From NCBI GenBank assembly GCA_016903695.1, contig JADQBB010000013.1, forward strand, positions 32,163 through 96,162: a DNA stretch of 64,000 bases, read 5' to 3'. Below are positions 37,324 to 46,821 of this stretch, one piece after another. How positions within the stretch are numbered: position 1 is the stretch's first letter; each line of letters begins with the position of its first letter. The position numbers and the translations under genes are program-made. The notes under the pieces are model-generated. The model searched no databases. It was given only the letters and a program-made list of their open reading frames with translations, and was not told the origin of the DNA. This DNA comes from Chlorogloea purpurea SAG 13.99 (GTDB taxonomy: Bacteria; Cyanobacteriota; Cyanobacteriia; Cyanobacteriales; Microcystaceae).

Positions 37324-37396
37324 TTTTCTAAATAACTCACATCACACCTTAATAGATTGTAATCTATTAATAACAGGCGTTTAAGGATCGAAGGAC

Positions 37397-38686
37397 GTGG
37401 CTTTTAACATTGGTTTATTAGGCTTGGGAGTTGTGGGCAGCGGCACAGCCAAGATTTTACTCGACCCCAAGGGCAGGAATCCCATCATCGACGATATTAA
37501 TTTAAGTCGTGTGGGGGTTCGTTCCCTGGATAAAAGTAGGTCGGTGGAAATTCGCCCTCAATTATTGACGACCGACCTTCCGGCGATCGTCACCGACCCG
37601 GATATAGATATTATCGTCGAATTATTAGGGGGATTAGAACCCGCGAGAACTCTGATTCTCGATGCGATCGCCCACGGCAAGCACGTAGTTACAGCCAACA
37701 AAGCCGTCATCGCCCGTTACGGAGACGAGATTTACACCGCGGCCAATGAAGCGGGGGTGTACGTGCTTTTAGAAGCGGCGGTGGGCGGCGGTATTCCCAT
37801 CATCAAACCGCTGAAACAATCTCTCGGCGCTAATCGCATCAGCAATATTATCGGTATCGTCAACGGCACTACTAATTACATTCTCAGCGAGATGACCAGT
37901 AACGGAGCCGACTTCGATGATGTATTGGCATCAGCGCAAAAATTGGGTTACGCGGAAGCAGACCCCACCGCCGATGTAGACGGTTTGGATGCGGCGGATA
38001 AGATAGCCATTCTCGCTTCCCTCGGTTTCGGCGGTAGGGTTAAAAGAGAAGATGTTTACTGCGAGGGAATCCGGGGAGTGAGCGCGGTAGATATAACCTA
38101 CGCCGAGCGATTGGGATTCGTGATCAAATTATTAGCGATCGCCAAAGATACCGGAGACGATAGTCTACAATTACGGGTACATCCCACCCTCGTGCCGAAA
38201 AGTCACCCCCTTGCCAGTATTAACGGGGTTTATAACGCCATTCTCGTAGAGGGCGAACCATTAGGGCAGGTGATGTTCTATGGCCCCGGCGCAGGTTCGG
38301 GCCCCACCGCCAGCGCGGTAGTTTCCGATATTATGAACATAGTGGGAATTCTCAAAAGTAGCGGCAAAACCAAGGTTCTAGATCCTCTGTTAAGTTGTAC
38401 CCACCAGCATTACTGTGCGATCAACCCCATAGAAGAGATCGTCACCAGGTTTTACGCGCGCTTTTTGTGTCACGATGTACCTGGAGTGATCGGTCATCTA
38501 GGAACTAGTTTCGGCAAACATCATGTAAGTTTGGAGTCGGTGGTACAAATTGGCTTCCAAGGGAAACTAGCAGAAATCGTCGTCGTCACCCATGATGTGA
38601 AAGAAGGGTACTTCCGCCAAGCTTTGGAGGATATTAAGGCTCAAGATTCTATTCACAGCATCCCCAGTGTTTTAAGGGTTTTATAA
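37397..38686 (+). CDS. hom: Homoserine dehydrogenase
   Basis: The enzyme reduces aspartate semialdehyde to homoserine, leading to Thr, Met and Ile. The 429-residue protein has the NAD(P) loop GLGVVGSGTAKIL, catalytic segment VANKAVIARYGDEI, the NGTTNYILSEM motif, AEADPTADVDGLDAADKIAI, and a C-terminal ACT domain (about 345-429) for feedback control by threonine. The start is GTG at 37397. The stop codon lies at the left edge of the tnpB element. Confidence 0.95.
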   Translation: MAFNIGLLGLGVVGSGTAKILLDPKGRNPIIDDINLSRVGVRSLDKSRSVEIRPQLLTTDLPAIVTDPDIDIIVELLGGLEPARTLILDAIAHGKHVVTANKAVIARYGDEIYTAANEAGVYVLLEAAVGGGIPIIKPLKQSLGANRISNIIGIVNGTTNYILSEMTSNGADFDDVLASAQKLGYAEADPTADVDGLDAADKIAILASLGFGGRVKREDVYCEGIRGVSAVDITYAERLGFVIKLLAIAKDTGDDSLQLRVHPTLVPKSHPLASINGVYNAILVEGEPLGQVMFYGPGAGSGPTASAVVSDIMNIVGILKSSGKTKVLDPLLSCTHQHYCAINPIEEIVTRFYARFLCHDVPGVIGHLGTSFGKHHVSLESVVQIGFQGKLAEIVVVTHDVKEGYFRQALEDIKAQDSIHSIPSVLRVL

Positions 38687-40070
38687 TCTCCGCCCGGAAG
38701 ACGACCCAGGTCGCGTAGCGGTGTTTGGAGATGAGAGGCGGATACCAGTTAACCGTACTTGCCATAATCTCTCGTATCATGGTAAAATACTTTTGTGCTA
38801 AACATTTCAGCATAAATATGATTGTTCTTGAGTATAAGTGTAAGGGGAAAGAGTATCAGTATCGTGCGATTGATGAGTCTATTAGAACTGCTCAATTCGT
38901 GCGGAACAAAGCTTTACGATACTGGATGGATAATAAGGGAGTAAATAAATACGACCTTAATAAATACTGTGCAGTATTAGCTAAAGAGTACCCTTTCGTC
39001 GATAAGCTTAACTCTACTGCTAGACAATCATCTGCTGAACGGGCATGGAGTTCAATATCTAGATTCTTCGATAACTGCAAAAAGCAAGTTAAAGGAAAGA
39101 AAGGGTATCCGAAATTCAAGAAAAATGCCCGTTCGCTTGAGTATAAACATTCGGGATGGAAGTTAGACCCGTCTACCAAGAAGCATATTACTTTCACAGA
39201 TAAGAAAGGAATAGGTAAATTAAAGTTGATAGGGTCTAGAGATATATATTTTTATCAACCCGAAGAGATTAAACGAGTACGATTAGTTCGTAGGGCTGAC
39301 GGATACTATTGTCAATTTTCTCTAGACACAGAGGTAAGAGAAGATGTAGAACCATCTGGAAAAGCGATAGGTATAGACGTAGGGTTGAAGTTCTTCTATG
39401 CTGATAGTAATGGGCATACTGAGGAAAATCCTAGATTCTATAGAAAGAACGAGAAGAGGTTAAATAAACTCAATCGTCGTCAATCTAAGAAGTATAGGAA
39501 GAATAAGAAACCTCAGTCTAATAATTACCATAAGGCTAGAAAACGCTACGCTAAATTACACCTGAGAATAAGTAGACAACGGGTAGAACACGCTAAGAGA
39601 CTAGCGAGAACCGTATGTACATCTAATGATTGTATCTGCTACGAAGACTTACAGGTAAAGAGTTTAGTGCGTAATCAACACTTGTCTAAATCTATATATG
39701 ATGCTGGCTGGACTCAATTTCGTAATTGGATAGAGTATTTTGGATACAAATTAGGAAAGATAACAATAGCAGTTTCTCCTAATTTCACTTCGCAAGATTG
39801 TCCAAATTGTGGAAAGATAACTAAAAAATCCCTATCTACCAGAACCCATAATTGTAGTTGTGGATATGTAAAAGATAGGGACGTGGCTGCCAGTATTAAT
39901 ATACTTAAAAAAGGATTAAGTACCACAGGGCATTTGGGAACTTTCGGATTATATCCGATAAACGCTTCAGGAGATTTAGCCCCTACTCTTTCAGGAGAAA
40001 TCCTGTTAGAGCAAGTTAAGTCGTTGAATGAAGAATCCCCGCATGAAGCGTAGCGGAATGCGTGGGAGTG
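38686..40070 (+). mobile_element. Solitary tnpB element of IS200/IS605 type (approximate ends)
   Basis: The region between the hom stop and the M23 peptidase gene holds tnpB and short structured ends. On the left, inverted segments 38686-38691 and 38727-38732 (ATCTCC...GGAGAT) surround GCGTAGCGG (38713-38721). On the right, 40037-40067 has an imperfect hairpin that again contains GCGTAGCGG. No tnpA (Y1 transposase) is present, so the element is non-autonomous or immobile. The exact ends are estimates. Confidence 0.6.
38818..40053 (+). CDS. tnpB: RNA-guided endonuclease TnpB
   Basis: From ATG 38818 the protein has 411 residues. It has the N-terminal OrfB/HTH-like region (YQYRAIDESIRTAQFVRNKAL), the RuvC catalytic Asp in GIDVGLKFFY, Glu in CYEDLQVKSL, a zinc ribbon (CPNCGK...CSCG) and the final Asp in KDRDVAASINIL. 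All catalytic residues seem intact. TnpB proteins cut DNA using an RNA transcribed from the 3' end of the element, which helps element retention. An upstream in-frame ATG at 38725 lies in the element end and is unlikely. The gene overlaps the M23 reading frame if that is read from 40028. Confidence 0.9.
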   Translation: MIVLEYKCKGKEYQYRAIDESIRTAQFVRNKALRYWMDNKGVNKYDLNKYCAVLAKEYPFVDKLNSTARQSSAERAWSSISRFFDNCKKQVKGKKGYPKFKKNARSLEYKHSGWKLDPSTKKHITFTDKKGIGKLKLIGSRDIYFYQPEEIKRVRLVRRADGYYCQFSLDTEVREDVEPSGKAIGIDVGLKFFYADSNGHTEENPRFYRKNEKRLNKLNRRQSKKYRKNKKPQSNNYHKARKRYAKLHLRISRQRVEHAKRLARTVCTSNDCICYEDLQVKSLVRNQHLSKSIYDAGWTQFRNWIEYFGYKLGKITIAVSPNFTSQDCPNCGKITKKSLSTRTHNCSCGYVKDRDVAASINILKKGLSTTGHLGTFGLYPINASGDLAPTLSGEILLEQVKSLNEESPHEA

Positions 40071-40075
40071 TCAAA

Positions 40076-40924
40076 GTGTTCCGGTTCATCTTTATTGCCA
40101 TCGTACTCGTATTGGAAGGGAGTTCGGCTCTCGCCCAAGTACCTAATAATAATGATATGTCCGCTTGCCCGGCCCCCCTCCTGTCCAAGATAAAACGTCA
40201 TCGTATTATCGAAGGCGAGACTGTAAGTTCTATTGCCGAGCAGTATGGTTTATTGCCGGAAACTTTAGTAAAATTCAATCCCAATATAAAGGTTCCGAAA
40301 ATTCCCGTAGGGCAGGAAATTTTTATTCCTCCCATCAATGGAGTGAAGATAGAAGCACCCCCCGGATCGACTTGGCTAGATTTAGAAGGAGCCTACGGAG
40401 TCCGCGCAGATATTCTATTTGAATTGAATGGTTGTCAGAAGCGCCCGAAGGTGGTATTCATACCAGGCACGAGTTGGGCGGCCAAGACTCCCCAAAAAGA
40501 TTACACGGGCTTGGCGGGTTATCCTCTACCGACTCCCCTAACGGTGGGCTTGAGCTACGGTTGGCAAAATTCACCGATTCAAAAAGAAAGGTTGTTTCAC
40601 AGCGGCATAGATTTACTGGCACCGGTGGGTACTGATGTTTTAGCAGCCGATGATGGTTTGGTAATTTATGTGGATAGGGAGGGGGCTTATGGCAATTACA
40701 TCATTATCAATCATCGGGGTAATAGACAGACTCGCTACGCCCATTTAGCTTCTGTGGCGGTGAAGGTCAATCAAAGGGTCAAGACGGGAGAAATTATCGG
40801 CACCGTGGGCCAAACCGGACAGCCGGATATAAGCGCACCCCATCTTCATTTCGAGGTGCGGTTTAAAACGAACCAAGGCTGGGTGGCACAAGATCCGGCG
40901 ATACATCTTAAGATCAAGCGATAG
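40076..40924 (+). CDS. LysM-M23 family metallopeptidase
   Basis: The gene encodes a secreted peptidoglycan hydrolase or division-activator-like protein. From GTG 40076 (282 residues) a signal peptide (FRFIFIAIVLVLEGSSALAQ) is followed by a LysM domain (HRIIEGETVSSIAEQYGLLP...VGQEIFIPP) and a C-terminal M23 domain with HSGIDLLAPVGTDVLAADDG and SAPHLHFEV (His and Asp ligands present). The frame is open back to ATG 40028, but those 16 codons come from the right end of the tnpB element, so the GTG is the likelier native start. The insertion probably removed the original promoter. Confidence 0.85.
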   Translation: MFRFIFIAIVLVLEGSSALAQVPNNNDMSACPAPLLSKIKRHRIIEGETVSSIAEQYGLLPETLVKFNPNIKVPKIPVGQEIFIPPINGVKIEAPPGSTWLDLEGAYGVRADILFELNGCQKRPKVVFIPGTSWAAKTPQKDYTGLAGYPLPTPLTVGLSYGWQNSPIQKERLFHSGIDLLAPVGTDVLAADDGLVIYVDREGAYGNYIIINHRGNRQTRYAHLASVAVKVNQRVKTGEIIGTVGQTGQPDISAPHLHFEVRFKTNQGWVAQDPAIHLKIKR

Positions 40925-40974
40925 TAAATATTTCGTTCCGCCTGTCGAAGTTTCACGGCATCTACAAAATGACC

Positions 40975-41661
40975 CTATTTGAGCCGAAGTTTCTCGATTT
41001 CAGGCACGATCGAATTCACAATCAGATTTGATACTCCCGTGGTGATAAATTGTACCCCGATCGACGCGATCAACAGTCCCATGATACGGGTGACGATACT
41101 CAAGCCCACATCACCGACAAGTTTTTGTAAAGTCCGCCCCGATAGGAAAATTGCAAGCTGTAGAAGGGAGACGGCGCTAATTGCGGCTATTAATCCCAAT
41201 TCGTACCCCAATCCCGATTGTTTTTCTCCCTCATTAGCATAGAGAACGATATTAGCGATAACGCCAGGGCCGGCCAGTAAAGGCATGGCTAAAGGAATGA
41301 CAATTTTTTTATAAACTGATTCCGCCTGTTGAATATTGCTTTTACTATCCGCCGAGACTAATTCGTGATTGATTTTGTTAGAAGTCCCGTTGACCAACCC
41401 TAACCCGATAATTAAAAGTAAAATTCCCCCCGCTATACGGAAAGAATCCAGACTAATATCAAAAAATTTTAATAATGCCGACCCGGTAAATAAAAAAAAG
41501 ATCATCAGCGTCCAAACTGTCAAGCAGAGGAATAAAGCTAACCATCGTTGTACTGAGCGATTCTCTTGGGCTGTATAACTGATGAAAATAGGTAGAATTC
41601 CCAAAGGATTGAGAAGGGCAAAAAGGCTAGCCGCAAAGGTAAGAATACTCGGTGAGTGCAT
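40975..41661 (-). CDS. MarC-family membrane protein
   Basis: The 228-residue protein has six hydrophobic segments and the MarC motifs FALLNPLGILPIFISYT near the N-terminus and PLAMPLLAGPGVIANIV in the middle. MarC proteins (UPF0056) are inner-membrane proteins of unclear function, once linked to antibiotic resistance. It converges on the M23 gene. Confidence 0.88.
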   Translation of the reverse strand: MHSPSILTFAASLFALLNPLGILPIFISYTAQENRSVQRWLALFLCLTVWTLMIFFLFTGSALLKFFDISLDSFRIAGGILLLIIGLGLVNGTSNKINHELVSADSKSNIQQAESVYKKIVIPLAMPLLAGPGVIANIVLYANEGEKQSGLGYELGLIAAISAVSLLQLAIFLSGRTLQKLVGDVGLSIVTRIMGLLIASIGVQFITTGVSNLIVNSIVPEIEKLRLK

Positions 41662-41874
41662 TGGCAGATAAATTAAGGATAATTTTAATTAATTTTAGTG
41701 AATTTTAGGACGAGTTTCCGCTAATCTACCCATTTCAAATTTACTCACCACTATTTATCTCCCGCCTCTGAACTAGTTTAATTATAATATTGTCAAAGTT
41801 TGTTGCATAGTGAGTAATAGCTCTATTGAAGCAAGCTAAGCGCAATTACACCGAAGAACGAGCTGAAAAAATTT

Positions 41875-42894
41875 ATGGCTGACGAGCGAGAATTTAAAGA
41901 CTATTATGCCGTTTTGGGCGTGGATAAAACGGCGACTCAAGACCAGATCAAAAAAGCTTATCGTAAGTTAGCCCGTAAACTACACCCTGACCTGAATCCA
42001 GATGATCCTACTGCTGAGGGGAAATTTAAAGAACTTAACGAGGCTAATGAAGTTCTCTCCGATGAAGAAAATCGCCAGAAATACGATCGTTACGGTCAAT
42101 ATTGGAAACAAGCTCAAGAAGGGCGTGAAACTCAGAGTTATAGTAGTTCCCCTCAAGGTTCTGAAGAAACCGAATTTAGTAACTACGGAGGGTTCCAAGA
42201 CTTTATCGATGAGTTGCTCAATCAATACGCCAGGGGAGAGGGGCAGGGTAAAAGCAGCTACGGCTACAACACGAGTTACGGTAGCCCCGATATAGAGACG
42301 GACTTCGATCGAGGTTATCGTCGCAGTTACCGTGATTATGCAGCCCACCCTGACACTGAAGCAGCTTTCGTTCTAACGATGAACGAGGCTTTCAACGGGG
42401 TGACGAAAGAATTACAACTATCCGGGGAAGAACCTTTCAAGGTGAGGATTCCGGCTGGGGCGAAGTCCGGTAGTCGCATTCGCGTTAAAGGTTCGGGAAA
42501 GACTAACCCCATGACGGGTCAAAAAGGAGATTTATATCTCAATATCGATATTGCCCCCCATCCTTTTTTCAAGTTAGAGGAGGATTCTAATTTAACCTGC
42601 GAGATCAAACTGGCTCCCGATGAAGCGGTTTTAGGAACCGAAATCGACGTGCCCACACCCGATGGGCCGGTCAAGCTGAAAATACCCGCCGGGGTCAATT
42701 CCGGGCAAACCCTGCGCCTGCGTCAGAAGGGCTGGAAACTACCGAAAAGCGATCGAACCGATTTACTGGTTAAGATTAAAATTGTCACCCCTACCAGTCA
42801 AGAACTTAGCGCGAGCGAACGCGCATCTTATGAAGAGATTCGCTCTCACCGAACTTTCAACCCCCGTGCTGATTTGGAGAATATGACCCTATGA
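41875..42894 (+). CDS. cbpA: DnaJ-type co-chaperone CbpA
   Basis: The 339-residue protein has an N-terminal J domain with the HPD motif ([12 protein letters not shown], about residue 36), a Gly/Ser/Tyr-rich linker and the two-part DnaJ C-terminal substrate domain ([35 protein letters not shown]). It has no zinc-finger region, as expected for CbpA and class II DnaJ. It stimulates DnaK. The stop overlaps the cbpM start (ATGA), so the two are coupled. Confidence 0.92.
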   Translation: MADEREFKDYYAVLGVDKTATQDQIKKAYRKLARKLHPDLNPDDPTAEGKFKELNEANEVLSDEENRQKYDRYGQYWKQAQEGRETQSYSSSPQGSEETEFSNYGGFQDFIDELLNQYARGEGQGKSSYGYNTSYGSPDIETDFDRGYRRSYRDYAAHPDTEAAFVLTMNEAFNGVTKELQLSGEEPFKVRIPAGAKSGSRIRVKGSGKTNPMTGQKGDLYLNIDIAPHPFFKLEEDSNLTCEIKLAPDEAVLGTEIDVPTPDGPVKLKIPAGVNSGQTLRLRQKGWKLPKSDRTDLLVKIKIVTPTSQELSASERASYEEIRSHRTFNPRADLENMTL

Positions 42895-43193
42895 ACACCC
42901 CAGACCGTGAATCTTTAAATATCATCACTGAAGAATACTGTTACAGCTACGAACAGGCAGCGGACATGACGGCGATTTCCGTCACTTTAATCGAACGTTT
43001 CGTGTCTTTAAATCTGATCGAAGCCGAAGACGCTAAACTCAGAGAACACGATGTAGCCCGTATCGCTCAGATGTTGCGTTTACGTCGGGATCTGGGTTTA
43101 AATTGGGTAGGCACCGGTATGGTGTTAGATTTAACCAGAGAAATCGCCAGGTTAAAAGCGACGCTGAAGGCTTACGAGTCTCGCGGGCAATGA
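42891..43193 (+). CDS. cbpM: CbpA modulator CbpM (MerR-like)
   Basis: The 100-residue protein has a MerR-like helix-turn-helix ([20 protein letters not shown]...[20 protein letters not shown]) and no effector domain. In proteobacteria CbpM binds the J domain of CbpA and stops it working with DnaK. The 4-bp overlap with cbpA supports the same pairing here. Confidence 0.88.
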   Translation: MNTPDRESLNIITEEYCYSYEQAADMTAISVTLIERFVSLNLIEAEDAKLREHDVARIAQMLRLRRDLGLNWVGTGMVLDLTREIARLKATLKAYESRGQ

Positions 43194-43196
43194 TAA

Positions 43197-43511
43197 CTAT
43201 TCCCCGATGATCCATTCGGACGCTCTTTCTCCGAGATCCAGGGGTACACTTACCGCCTTGCCCAGACGGGGACGCTCGCGGGTTCCGGTGATGAACTTTT
43301 CTAACTGGGCGACTCCCCCCCAAGCGTTCAAGTAACCCGCTACCGCGTTCAGATGTTCCATGTACTCCTGTTCGGACATGGGGAAAGAAGCTTGCTCCAA
43401 GTATTTCCACATTACCTGTACGAAAATCCTGTCTTTAATGCGGCGCAATTGAATGTCGTACGATCGACCCCATTTATTCAAGAGTAATTGGTGTAAGTCC
43501 TCGCCATTCAT
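43197..43511 (-). CDS. DUF3067 family protein
   Basis: The 104-residue protein matches the cyanobacterial/plastid DUF3067 family along its whole length (LHQLLLNKWGRSYDIQLRRI, QVMWKYLEQASFPMSEQEY, TRERPRLGKAVSVPLDLG). The family is soluble and its function is unknown. It converges on cbpM with a 3-bp gap. Confidence 0.85.
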   Translation of the reverse strand: MNGEDLHQLLLNKWGRSYDIQLRRIKDRIFVQVMWKYLEQASFPMSEQEYMEHLNAVAGYLNAWGGVAQLEKFITGTRERPRLGKAVSVPLDLGERASEWIIGE

Positions 43512-43656
43512 AAAAGAGCTATCTTAAAGGATGGAATTCTTCCATCACACTAACACTTTATCACCCCACATAAAAGCTAAATTTCTATCGGGTGCAAACA
43601 AAATAAAATTAAGTTACGTCTCGATCTTATAAAAATATATACGTCTCTTTATTTTT

Positions 43657-44751
43657 ATGATTACTATATCGCCCCGACGCTTCTGCTTGCTCTTCACTTC
43701 CGTCGCCTTGACCTTGATGACTCCGCTTTCCGCCAAGGCTACCATATTCCAAGCCCAAGAAGTAGAACAAGCCAATTTTATCGCCGTTGCCAGACCCTAC
43801 GGCAACAAATACGATTTATTGATCATCCAACAAATTCCAAGTCAGCGTCAGTGTTGGGACGAAAGCGGGGCTAACCCGACCATCGTTCAACCTTTACTGC
43901 TTAATTTCGACTTTACCGGCAGTTGTGAGCGTAGCACCGACAGTAACGGTTATTCTTTACGCCTCGACGGTGAAGACTACGGTATGACCTATCTTCTCCG
44001 AATCGTCGAGAAAAATGGGGACTTATTCTTAGTGGGAACGAATCGTAGTAACCCCGGTCAGGAAATAGTAATCGGTAGAACTGGAGGCGTAAGTGCGGGA
44101 CTACTGAAAATTCAATTGAACGGGGGTTGGCGATTCACGAAAAGGTCTTTCGCCGGTAAAAGCCTCGGTCATGTGTATTTAACGGCGGATACGAAAGATT
44201 TAAACGCTCCGGCCGGGAATATAGTTCAGCAATCGCCCCCTACGAACGATACCCGTAAGACGGCGAAAGAATTAACTTTTACCGCCCCCACTACCCCTAC
44301 CACCGCGGTCAATCCTCCGGCAAGAAATGTTAATGATGTTGCCCCGCCGCCCCGATTGCCAGAAACCTCTCCTTCAACTCTGAAGCCTCCCGCACCGCCT
44401 ATCAATTCACTGCCGCCCCTACCAACACCGGAAAACAATAACGGGCGTATCGTGCCGCCGCCGCCTTTAAGCGGGGGTAATAGCAACAAGCGCCCATCTC
44501 TTTCCGAGGTACTGGCGAGAAATTCTACGGTGGCCGCACCGAGTCGCAGTAATAATTTCCGGGTTATGGTAGAAGCCAAAAGCGGTAACGATCGCACTCA
44601 GTTAAAGTCCCGTTTTCCCGACGCTTTCCCCACTTCTTATAAAGGGCGCAGTCTCTGGCAGGTGGGCGTATTCAGCAGTCGGGAGAAGGCGGAGTCGGCT
44701 TTAAATAATGTGGCTTCTCTAGGGCTACAGGGGATCATCGTACCTTTTTAA
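43657..44751 (+). CDS. DUF3747 protein with C-terminal SPOR-like region
   Basis: The 364-residue protein has a signal peptide (about 1-29, ending SAKA), a DUF3747 domain (about 30-178; QAQEVEQANFIAVARPYGNK, LLLNFDFTGSCERSTDSNGY, NGGWRFTKRSFAGKSLGHVY), a Pro-rich linker (about 180-295) and a C-terminal SPOR-like unit (NFRVMVEAKS...SLWQVGVFSSREKAESALNN). SPOR domains bind denuded peptidoglycan, so it is probably a periplasmic cell-wall-associated protein. Its last 24 bases are part of a direct repeat (44728-44763). Confidence 0.8.
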   Translation: MITISPRRFCLLFTSVALTLMTPLSAKATIFQAQEVEQANFIAVARPYGNKYDLLIIQQIPSQRQCWDESGANPTIVQPLLLNFDFTGSCERSTDSNGYSLRLDGEDYGMTYLLRIVEKNGDLFLVGTNRSNPGQEIVIGRTGGVSAGLLKIQLNGGWRFTKRSFAGKSLGHVYLTADTKDLNAPAGNIVQQSPPTNDTRKTAKELTFTAPTTPTTAVNPPARNVNDVAPPPRLPETSPSTLKPPAPPINSLPPLPTPENNNGRIVPPPPLSGGNSNKRPSLSEVLARNSTVAAPSRSNNFRVMVEAKSGNDRTQLKSRFPDAFPTSYKGRSLWQVGVFSSREKAESALNNVASLGLQGIIVPF

Positions 44752-44763
44752 TCGCTAGAATAT
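44728..44763 (+). repeat. Left copy of a 36-bp direct repeat flanking an OGT gene
   Basis: It is identical at 33 of 36 positions to 46761-46796. It covers the last codons of the DUF3747 gene and the first bases after it. A shared GCTTTAT follows both copies at nearly the same distance. Confidence 0.8.
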
Positions 44764-44885
44764 AAGGGCTTTATCTAATAGTGATGCTCCCCCAATATGG
44801 AATGTTTATCGACAATAGATAGGCAATCAATATAAGGGGAAGTAGCTAGAAAAAATTTTTAAAATAATGTTATGAATATTATAAA

Positions 44886-46751
44886 ATGGCAGATTCACAA
44901 AACCAATTAGATGTTAATAACTCATTAAATTTAATTTTGTCAAATATTAAACTTGACCAATTTAATATTAAGCAAATAGAAGAATTACTAGTTATTGGCT
45001 CATTACAAAACTCTCCACAAGGAACGGTAGACGAAAACTTGTTAAAGCAGGTACTACCATCAATTTTAAATGTTCCTAGTTACTGTTCGGTAAACTTTGC
45101 CCAAGCTTCTCTCAAACATTTTTCTAATGCCGATGAATTTGCGAGTTTAATCTGGCAAACGTCTAATAGTATGGCTTACGAAAAAAATTTTCCTAGCTAT
45201 AGCGCTGATTTATTAGAAATCACTTTGGAGGTTCATGGTAATAATGTAGAGACGTTTAATCAGCTAGTATGGTTTAACTTGGGTGGAGAGAGATTTCAAA
45301 AAGCAATTTTCTGGGCTGAAAAGTTTTACGAGCAATTTAAAAGTTTAGAGTTGAATATTATCGCTAACCATTGTTTACTGTACTCGTTAATTAGTAGCGG
45401 TGCTTGGCTAGAGGCGGAGGCAGTTGCTCAACGACATAAGCAATTATTAGAAAAATTATACGAGTCGAAAATAATACTCACCCATACTCTAGCGGTAAAC
45501 TCTTTACAGGGGTTGGTACTGCCTTTAGTCTATTTACAAGATAATCCTGTAGAGATTCGTAAATTTCAAAACTATTTATCTAGCTTATTCGGGCAACTTT
45601 TACCCTGGAAGTTGCCCGATCAGATACCCGATCGCACACTGAATCGTCCTTTAAAAATCGGCTATATCGGTCATACATTAAGAAGACATTCCATAGGTTG
45701 GCTGAGCCGTTGGCTGATTCATCATCACGATCGAAATAACTTTAAAGTCCATATATATTTGATTCATCAAATTAACGATGCCTTAACCCAATCTTGGTTT
45801 ATGAAACCGGAAGATAAAACCTATAACTTCCAACGCGATCCTGTAGAAGTAGCCGAGCAGATACGAGCGGATGCGATCGATATTCTAGTAGATTTAGATA
45901 GTGTTACCGCTAACGTCACCTGTCAGGTAATGGCTCTAAAACCAGCTCCGGTACAAATTACCTGGCTAGGTTTCGACGCATCGGGTATACCGGCGATCAA
46001 TTATTTTTTGGCTGATAATTATGTTTTACCCCCGTCTGCCGAAGAATATTATGGGGAAAAAATCTGGCGATTGCCTAACTGTTATATAGCAGTAGATGGT
46101 TGTGAAGTGGGAATCCCTTCTCTACGGCGAGAATCGTTGAATATTCCTCTTCATGCCGTAATTTACTTATCAGTGCAAACGGGAATGAAACGGAATCCAT
46201 CTCATATTGAGTTACAGATGCAGATATTAAAATCGGTTCCTGATAGCTATTTAGTTATACAAGGATTGGCTCACTCGGAAATTATTCAGAAATTATTCAC
46301 TGGAGCGGCAGCTCGAGAAGGTATAAATTTAAATAGACTCAGATTTTTACCGTCCTACGAAACAGAAGTATATCGAGCTAATTTATCGATCGCCGATGTA
46401 GTCCTCGACACCTATCCTTTCAGCGGCGGCACAACTACCTTAGATATTCTTTGGATGGGTATTCCCGTCGTTACTAAAGTAGGGCAGCAGTGGGCATCTC
46501 GTAATAGCTATACTCTATTAACTAATGTGGGAGTCACGGAGGGCATCGCTTGGACTGACGAGGAATACATAGACTGGGGCGTAAAATTAGGCAACGATGC
46601 TAACCTGAGACGAAAAGTCAGAGAAAAATTAAGGTTATCTAAACGAGTTTCCCCGGTATGGAATGGTGAACTGTTCACAAGAAATGTAGAGTCTGCTTAC
46701 CGGCAAATGTGGGCGCGTTATTGCGGGGAGAATAAAAATAATGAACCATAA
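44886..46751 (+). CDS. OGT/SPINDLY-type glycosyltransferase, copy 1
   Basis: The 621-residue protein has a helical, TPR-like N-terminal half and a C-terminal GT41 catalytic region (about 255-610). Motifs are LKIGYIGHTLRRHSIGWLSR, QITWLGFDASGIPAINYF, YPFSGGTTTLDILWMGIPVV and QQWASRNSYTLL. GT41 enzymes transfer GlcNAc or related sugars from UDP-sugars to Ser/Thr of proteins in the cytoplasm. The N-terminal half is AT-rich. It is one of three paralogues here and is the only one upstream of prfB, lying between two direct repeats. Targets may include the pilins encoded 6-8 kb downstream; this is inference. Confidence 0.85.
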   Translation: MADSQNQLDVNNSLNLILSNIKLDQFNIKQIEELLVIGSLQNSPQGTVDENLLKQVLPSILNVPSYCSVNFAQASLKHFSNADEFASLIWQTSNSMAYEKNFPSYSADLLEITLEVHGNNVETFNQLVWFNLGGERFQKAIFWAEKFYEQFKSLELNIIANHCLLYSLISSGAWLEAEAVAQRHKQLLEKLYESKIILTHTLAVNSLQGLVLPLVYLQDNPVEIRKFQNYLSSLFGQLLPWKLPDQIPDRTLNRPLKIGYIGHTLRRHSIGWLSRWLIHHHDRNNFKVHIYLIHQINDALTQSWFMKPEDKTYNFQRDPVEVAEQIRADAIDILVDLDSVTANVTCQVMALKPAPVQITWLGFDASGIPAINYFLADNYVLPPSAEEYYGEKIWRLPNCYIAVDGCEVGIPSLRRESLNIPLHAVIYLSVQTGMKRNPSHIELQMQILKSVPDSYLVIQGLAHSEIIQKLFTGAAAREGINLNRLRFLPSYETEVYRANLSIADVVLDTYPFSGGTTTLDILWMGIPVVTKVGQQWASRNSYTLLTNVGVTEGIAWTDEEYIDWGVKLGNDANLRRKVREKLRLSKRVSPVWNGELFTRNVESAYRQMWARYCGENKNNEP

Positions 46752-46760
46752 ATCCGTTGG

Positions 46761-46796
46761 CAGGGGTTCATAGTAGCTTTTTAATCGCTAGAATAT
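46761..46796 (+). repeat. Right copy of the 36-bp direct repeat
   Basis: It starts 10 bp after the stop codon of OGT copy 1 and ends 25 bp before the prfB ATG. It differs from 44728-44763 at three positions. Confidence 0.8.
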
Positions 46797-46821
46797 TAAT
46801 TGCTTTATTGTTAAGGGCATT

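Noticed and set aside
40028..40075. First 16 codons of the M23 reading frame as native sequence
   Set aside because: They overlap tnpB and the right-end hairpin of its element; the signal peptide starts at GTG 40076.
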